A stretch of 64,000 nt of DNA from Ascarosepion bandense (Eukaryota; Mollusca; Cephalopoda; Sepiida; Sepiidae). The DNA is taken from positions 2,388,501 through 2,452,500 of the forward strand of contig JBBBDQ010001688.1 in NCBI GenBank assembly GCA_037127315.1, in the 5' to 3' direction. This document shows, in pieces, positions 57,605-64,000 of this stretch. The notes below the pieces were generated by a model. That model had not been told where the DNA came from and did no database searches. It saw only the letters and a program-made list of their open reading frames with translations. Both the position numbers and the translations under genes were made by a program. Numbering within the stretch: the stretch's first letter is position 1; the number at the start of each line of letters is the position of its first letter.

Positions 57605-57795
57605 ATTTTTTAAATTCATAAATTCTTTTAAAAAAATTGTTTTTCTTCCCCTTTTTCTCATTCTTTTTAGCTGAAACCCTCCACTGCCATCTAATTTGAA
57701 AGAGATTTATACATTTTACTTATTAAACAGTGTGTATTACATCTATTAGTCTGCACATTTGGAAAATCTTAAGAAAATGTGTTCCCTGTATACAC
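57605..57795 (+). repeat. Dispersed repeats (partner of 52200-52310 and copy 2 of the ~95-bp repeat)
   Basis: The first half matches 52200-52310. The second half (about 57700-57795), with tattaaacagtgtgtattac, atctattagtctgcacattt and aaatcttaag, matches 55925-56020 and 61950-62035. Confidence 0.6.
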
Positions 57796-57801
57796 GCACA
57801 C

Positions 57802-58104
57802 GATAGGATAAAGAACAAATAGGAAATGTTTATCATATAACATTTCACTTTTATTAAAGCTTCATCACAAAATGGGATATGGATTTGTTCTTTTTGTTTG
57901 ATTTTCATTGGTTAAGCAGCCTTCACAGGCAAAGCAGTGTCTGTGTTAAATGCATGTGAAGTCTGATTAACTAATGAAAACCAAACACAAAAACAAAAAA
58001 TAGCACAAATAATTTTTTCCCCATATCTTGTTCTCTGATTTTGCTTAAATAAAAGCAAAACATGTTAGATTTATAAACATTTCCTATTTGTTCTTTATCC
58101 TATC
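57802..58104. repeat. ~300-bp foldback hairpin with 32-bp perfect ends
   Basis: The outer 32 bp on each side (57802-57833 and 58073-58104; starts gataggataaagaacaaata) are exact inverted copies. The match continues inward with some mismatches, including ggatatgg against ccatatc, gattttcatt against its complement, and cttcaca against tgtgaag, to a small loop near 57935-57945. No coding frame is present. Confidence 0.8.
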
Positions 58105-58879
58105 ATTCTCTTGGATTCTGATCCATATTCGATCCCAATTCTTATATAATTGTATATTTAGGATGCAATCCCTCTTTTATACAAGTTTCCTTAATGACCA
58201 CCGACAGGCGTTTTATTAAAAATTAAGATTGAGCATTTTATTCAATTTTTCTTGCATTCATACAAGGATCTTCTTTTCTGGACATAGTGTGTAGAAACAG
58301 TCCAAATGTTCTCTTTGCCCAAGTAATTCCAGTTGTTCTATTAGCCATTAACAAAATTTTATTTTTAACTGAATATGCAGATTTTTCTATATATCTGTAG
58401 TGATGGGAATATTTTTCTTTATTTTCCAAACACATAATGCAGTTTCATAAAGGGCATGCAAATTCCTAAGTAATATTAGTTGTCTAATTTGGATCTTGCA
58501 GGTGAGTTGTTTATTGTTGACAATGAGGTTAACTGTTTTAGATGTTCACATGCACCTTAAAGGAACTGCATTCCTGATCAAATTAAATTCTAATTATATT
58601 GGACATACCACTACACATATATTGTGACACGATAACTAGGCGTATTTTAAGGTGCTTTGTAAAACATGTATTTTATTATAATAGATTAAAATAGAAAATG
58701 GTTAAGAATAGAAAATAGTTTAAAAACATTTAACAAAAGTGAAAAAGAAGAGGAAAAAATAAACGCTTTTTCTTTTATGAGGAAAATTGTGGAAGAGACA
58801 AGGGTATCAGATTACTGTTTTAAATCCTACCACTCTTCTGGTAAATATTTGACTCAGTTCGTCTTGTTTCGGTCGGTTC

Positions 58880-59240
58880 GGATTTGTTGATCTCCATTAA
58901 TTAGAGTTAGAGCTGTGTGTCACATTCGCCTGCCCCAACGGAAAAGGCTAACTCTAAACGAAATAAAGCATCCTTTCAACTCCTCCAAGTTGTGGAAGTT
59001 CGTTCCTTATAGTTCAATCTTGTACCCCCAGCTTGAGGCTCCGACATTTTCAACAAACTCCTGGCAAACATCACAGCGTGGAGAACGGTCGCCGGAGAAA
59101 ATTGTTCGGACTGTCCGTTGGGGTGTTACAATATCAAGAAGACACATGTTACATCTCTCAGACCATAGCTCAATTAGGACCTATTTAAACACACAGGAAC
59201 CTACCAAACATACAATCATAACAGCTTTATCCACAAGATG
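58880..59240. other. GC-richer island of unknown nature
   Basis: Higher GC than anything nearby, with a 108-codon + strand frame at 58915-59241 (MCHIRLPQRKRLTLNE...) that shows no recognised motif. The - strand of the block begins tgtaacaccccaacggacag near 59133, like an LTR start, but no matching end or target duplication was found. It may be a solo LTR, a promoter or first exon, or an old repeat. Confidence 0.3.
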
Positions 59241-59350
59241 AAATTCAACACTCAACAATATCAACTATGCAGGTGGCCACAATGTGCTGTTTAAAAAAAA
59301 ACACCTTTACATATAAAAATCTATATATTCAGTTAAAAAAAACCCTTCAG

Positions 59351-59479
59351 ATGAAACCATTTGAATATATAGAACATTTGGAATTTTTACGAACTTTATC
59401 TTCTCCAGAAAAGAAAGTACTTGTACAAATGCAAGAAAAATTGAATCGAAAGCTTAATTCCAGTATCTTGTTAGTTTAG
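59351..59479 (+). CDS. Candidate terminal exon of an unrecognised + strand gene
   Basis: After a good acceptor (acccttcag, AG at 59349-59350) the frame reads MKPFEYIEHLEFLRTLSSPE, then KKVLVQMQEKLNRKLNSSIL and LV to TAG at 59477-59479, a charged helical-looking peptide unlike the surrounding T-rich chance frames. AATAAA follows at 59599-59604. Phase 0 or an internal start are both possible; it does not fit the phase of HDAC4 exon 7. I do not recognise the protein. Confidence 0.3.
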   Translation: MKPFEYIEHLEFLRTLSSPEKKVLVQMQEKLNRKLNSSILLV

Positions 59480-60044
59480 TCATCTTTAATGAAACATGTT
59501 TTACACACACACACACACACACGTAAGTTTATTACTTTTCAGAGTACAGATACTCCACAGATCCTATGTAGAAGTTTTTTTTTCTATGCTACCATGTGAA
59601 TAAATGAGTATTTATCAAATTAACTAAATGTCTTTCCTGAATGATGACAAGGCACATTTGTCTAAGCATTAATTCCCTCAGTGACAGGAGCCAGGCATGA
59701 ATGATAAATGGTTTTTAAAAATTTAATTATCTTTATTCCAACTTTTTTTTCATGAATTGCTCACCAGGCTGTCGATTATTATCCCTCTTTGGTTCTTGTC
59801 TATGTAATTTATGGTCGGGGGGGGGCGGGGGGTATAAATTATACTGGAAGAAATTGGCACATGCATTTGTAAAAGGACTAAGAAATGTGAAAATAACTAA
59901 GGATTCTCCTGTAAGATAAGAAAAATGAAAATAAGTCATCTTCATTATTGTCATAAAATTTACTGTGGTTTGACTCCAGTCTTGTTTTCTGATATTTCAC
60001 TTGATTCGCATAAAGAATTTTACATCTTGCTAATTTTTATAGAA

Positions 60045-60305
60045 ATGAAAAAAATTAGTTTCATTTTTAAGAAACTTGACTTCATTTTATACAAAACCAA
60101 GCTGTCTAAGTCTCCCATGAGAAATCGGCATTTAAGATGCCATCTTTTAACTCGATTTAAACGCTTACAAATTTCCTACCCGTGTTAACACTCGGCCACT
60201 AAGCAGGCCAGTGTTTACAAGGCTTTATATCGTTTGGTTACAGAAATACGACGGTTTTAAGTAGGGGGTCAAACTATTATCTATCATGGTGGTTCCCAAG
60301 CCCCC
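60045..60305 (+). repeat. Diverged direct repeat, copy 1 (partner 61160-61440)
   Basis: Shares catttttaagaaacttga, ggcatttaagat/cagcatttaagat, gcaggccagtgtt and aacaaggctttata, and a gtgtttacaagg/ggtttcc ending, in the same order as 61160-61440. Confidence 0.8.
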
Positions 60306-61159
60306 ACATCAACACTTGAAGGTTAAATAATTTTAAAAATCTTCAGATATTTAAGTTTTAGTATGACTTGGGTCTTGGCCAAAAATGCTTTCCACCAAAC
60401 TGAACACTGCACCCCACCTGTGTGGAATATATGTCTCGTGCCTGGAATCACTTGGCTGCAAGATTAGCTTGCTTGCTATTACTCTACAACAAAATCATTA
60501 TTAGTCACTTATTAAAGGCTGTTCCAAACAGTGCATAAATCTTTCCTGACAGACAAACACGAGCGATAAAATATCTTATAAATGAAATGCCATTCGAAAT
60601 ATTAGTCACAATCAACAGGTCAGGAACAAGAATAGTTACTTTGTATAAAAGTAATTTACTTCTGGAACGTAGCAGAACTTTGGAAGGAAGGCAGTAAGTA
60701 TTTAAAACAATGTATTTCCATTTTTACTGAAAAACAAGGGAGAGAATAAATGATAAGAGTTCAAAAATATACTATCGTCTGTTGCTCATTGACCTTCAAT
60801 TACTCAGCTAATGTCTTCATTGCATTAGTCTTTCTGTCCCATTTGTTGAAACAATTCCAGTATGTGGGTGGGGAGTGTTTCTGAAAACAAGTAACAGAAG
60901 TAAAATATAATGGCCATTTTCAAGTGGCAAATTCCTTGTGTTGCTCAAGCACTTTTGGAAAAGTATTGCAGGCTCTTTTATTGTTGGGTCATGGTTTAGT
61001 TGACTTTTAATTATCTGTTAATAATGGTTACAATAAAATTGAAAGAAACAGTTTGTGGTTTGTTTGTTTTTTCAAATTAAGTTTAATGCTGTTGAATATA
61101 ACAATGGGATGTGAATCGTTTCAATTTTACAAGTTTTACTGTTAGCAAAGTAGGATGTG

Positions 61160-61440
61160 TTCCTGATCATTTTTAAGAAACTTGAGTTGATCTGACACAA
61201 GACGAAGCTGTTGAAGGTGGATAAAGTGAAATCTGTCAATTTATCCCTGAAAATCAGCATTTAAGATAACCATTTTTTAACTGGATTCAAACAATTATGA
61301 ATTTCCCACATGTTGAAACACTTGGCAGGCCAGTGTTAACAAGGCTTTATACAGTTTGGTCAGAAAAACGCAATGGAATTTAAAGTAGGGATCAAACGAG
61401 CTATGATAATAGACTACGGCTGTGGTTTCCATGTTCGGTT
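61160..61440 (+). repeat. Diverged direct repeat, copy 2
   Basis: Same block order as 60045-60305, about 1.1 kb downstream and in the same orientation, with about 20 extra bases. No coding frame is shared. Confidence 0.8.
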
Positions 61441-61949
61441 TAACATTGGATTATTTATCATATCCTTCTTATCTGGTGACTGTAATTTAAATATATTGAG
61501 ACCAAATGTCATTATTTATCCCTCAACTGGTTTTCTCCATTTACAAAAAAAAAAAAAGTGTGATGTGGTGGTGGGAGGGTATAATGTGTAGTTCCTCTCT
61601 CTGGCTGTGACAATGAAAACAAGATGCACATCCAGCCAAATTACATTTTGAATTTCTTTTTGGCTGTTCTGTTCTTGTTTAACAACCTTTTCTAAATATT
61701 GAGTTTGAAATATAGAAAATGAAATCCATGGTCCGCGTCATATGTGCAGAATCGTTCAGTTGCTAAACCTCATAATGATGGGTACCACTGGTAAATTTTT
61801 AATTTGATGAAATCTCACTCTGTATGAATTGCTTTATTTCTCAAATTTCAGTTTTGTGTTTTGATCTTGTTTCAATGCTCCCGAGTCATTTAAATCTATT
61901 CCCCTGTTCATGTTACGTTATCTGTCTTTTAGTGGATAGACATGCATGA

Positions 61950-62034
61950 AATAAGACCCCATTTATTTTTAAATATTGTGCCTTACATCTATTGGTCTGT
62001 GCACTCGGAAACTTAAAGAAAATGTGCTCTCTCT

Positions 62035-62035
<1 letters not shown>
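61950..62035 (+). repeat. Dispersed ~95-bp repeat, copy 3
   Basis: Contains accccatttatttttaaata, ttacatctattggtctgtgc and aaacttaaagaaaatgtgc, matching the copies near 55925 and 57700. It runs into a (TA)n tract (about 62038-62067). Confidence 0.6.
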
Positions 62036-62069
<34 letters not shown>

Positions 62070-62071
<2 letters not shown>

Positions 62072-63175
62072 CTTAATATTTTATACTAGAACTAACTCTA
62101 AAGCAAGCAAAGTACGATTCTTCAATCCAGTAGAAAGTAATGTACATCTTAACTTAAGCAATTAGTAAAACAAAATAAAGCCACACTGGACATCAGTGGT
62201 GTAAACATTTCAGATTTAATCACATTTGCTTATTAAAAACAAAACTTGTGCAATTTCATGCTCCCCTTAACTTTTTATTATGTCTGTATGTATCAGTGTT
62301 GGGTTATATTATTCTTTTGTAAATTGTCAGAGATAATAAAATATTCTTGCAAATTCCTCAATTGTTATCCCCCCCCCCACTATTAAGGATTATTTTTCTT
62401 TACAGAGACTGTTTCATCTACCATGAATATTTCACTATTAAATTTTTATTTAAAAGAAAAAGAAAATAATATCCTGTCGTACCAATGTTACTTAGGAATA
62501 TTTTAGTTGGATATTTCGTCTTCACCAGGTCAATATTTTGTTTAATAGTTAACTACAATAATTTTAAGTACAGGTATGCCACAAAAATTTCCATCAACAT
62601 ACAAAATTATCCATTTTTCCAGATCCTCAGAATAAAATAACACTTCTGATGCCTTAGGTTTACTTTTACACGACGGACACTTACATTTTACTTGTGTTCT
62701 GGAGTAAACACCCCCCCCCCTGCTGTAACACTCATTACTCTTCAGAGTTCTGATGGACTCGGCCGAGACATATAATTGTTAGTAGTGAGTGATAAATGGT
62801 TATGAGGAATTTGCTGTGGTGCGCATAATAGCAATGATGAGAAATTAGGACCACATTGGTGTAATATTTTTTCTTTGTTTTGTTTTTATGCACAGCATTC
62901 TTAAATAGGGAAGAATTATTAGCCAAGTGATAAAAATGCAACAGTTGTCAGGAATCCAGAAACAACAAAAGTTAATTTAAATATTTAAGAAACGGGGAAA
63001 ATTCTCTAATTTACTTCACTCCTGACACATTAGCAAATAACGTATCTGAATTCAGACAATTTTTTCCTGCTTATTTTAGAAGATACAAATTTACAGAGAA
63101 GAATGTAGCAACTAGGATTTTGTACGACTGAGAAAACCAGGAGGAATTTGCTTTGAAGAAATGGTAAATATTCTG
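62070..63175. other. AT-rich non-coding stretch
   Basis: Contains two C runs (about 62371-62380 and 62710-62720) and no recognisable gene. The - strand frames at 62735-62941 and 63071-63313 have no family resemblance. Confidence 0.4.
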
Positions 63176-63179
63176 ACTA

Positions 63180-64000
63180 AATTTTTTGTGAGAAACATTC
63201 ATTAAACATTGGAAGTGTATGAACGAATCCGATGGAAAAAAAAAAGACGACAAAGATTTTGTCACATACGCTGGAATTGTTAACAAGGAGCGTGAAAGAT
63301 TCAAATTTGACAAGCGGACTCCGGATATGTTTAAAGAAAATATGTACTGGAATCAAAAACTAACAAGAAACATTGGACAAATGTCAGAATTCTAAATCTG
63401 AGACACTAAAGTGCTCCAAATATGGAAACGTAGGACATATTAAGTCACACTGTAAAACTATCAAGGAAAGTTCTCTCTCACCAAAAATAATTACAGAAAA
63501 CCACAGGAAATTTGGATGTGAAAAATAATAATATTGATGAGACTGGAAATGATATTACGATAATCAACGAAGCCACATGGAAAGCAAATTAAAAAGAACA
63601 CTGAAAACTGCACATGGTGTGTAGGGTGAGAAATTGTTATTGGTGAGATGACTTGCAACGTTTCATTTCATAAGCGTGTAAAAGCTAAGGCTGATGTGTT
63701 AAAAATTGCTACAAACTTATTCAATACTGACTGGATGGAATTTGCTTACAATTAATATCTGTACACATGACCAGTTCATAAACAAAATGTGAAAATAAAA
63801 AGAGTTTTTCGGGTGTTCTGTCTGCAGATTTGGGTCAGTATTCTAAAGTCAAAGCAAAATTTCAAGTGAAAAAAAATGTTTGATTTAAGCTGAAATGCAG
63901 TGTACTGTTCACAGCTTTGGACCAAGTCAACGAAGAATGATCCAAACTTGAAAAAAATGGGGTTAACTGAAAAACAAAATTGTCTCCTGCTAAAGGCAAA
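63180..64000 (+). mobile_element. Degenerate Ty3/gypsy gag to RT-start fragment, runs off window
   Basis: Broken + strand frames give a gag-like segment (DFVTYAGIVNKERERFKFDK at about 63259), a retroviral-type zinc knuckle KCSKYGNVGHIKSHCK (63409-63456, with Tyr in place of the second Cys), and finally an FTALDQVNEE-like block near 63905, which resembles the start of gypsy RT. The order gag, knuckle, RT supports a Ty3/gypsy element. The rest lies beyond the right edge. Numerous stops show it is dead. Confidence 0.65.

Overview
This is a eukaryotic, AT-rich animal window. It holds the 3' half of one recognisable gene: a class IIa histone deacetylase (HDAC4/5/7/9 family) on the + strand. Eight exons between 597 and 24900 splice with consensus GT/AG sites into one 298-codon frame, stop codon included. 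They encode the second half of the deacetylase domain, the C-terminal nuclear-export region and the acidic tail. The 5' exons lie outside the window. The single class IIa sequence with a retained catalytic tyrosine, the long repeat-filled introns and the retroelement types suggest an invertebrate, most likely a lophotrochozoan such as a cephalopod mollusc. That assignment is inference; nothing here proves the species.

Layout. 1-24900 is the HDAC gene with seven complete introns. Intron 3 (2783-12574) holds a decayed Tx1/L1-like LINE on the - strand (about 4350-9290) with a 1,537-bp Tc1-type transposon inserted in it (6022-7558), then A-rich repeats and a second fragment of the same LINE that preserves the empty insertion site. 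Intron 4 (12694-16456) holds two 3' ends of an RTE/BovB-like LINE, one split by a 1,202-bp mariner (14709-15910). Intron 5 (16591-22351) holds a 5'-truncated Ty3/gypsy pol on the - strand and another LINE 3' end.

24901-64000 is the 3' UTR followed by mostly non-coding AT-rich DNA. Notable items are two coding-looking terminal-exon candidates (about 44517-44661 and 59351-59479), another LINE 3' end (33035-33255), a longer RTE-like LINE with reverse transcriptase motifs (56255-57590), a degenerate gypsy gag-to-RT fragment at the right edge (63180-64000), and several foldback structures.

The least explained signal is the number and variety of inverted repeats: a palindrome of about 2 kb with tandem units in each arm (53808-55790), a 934-bp element with 79-bp terminal inverted repeats (49278-50211), a hairpin of about 300 bp (57802-58104), and three small hairpins (15340-15392, 31276-31357, 38898-39001). 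If transcribed, these would make long or precursor-like double-stranded RNA. No tRNA, rRNA or CRISPR array was seen. Most short ORFs outside the entries below are chance frames in low-complexity AT-rich sequence.
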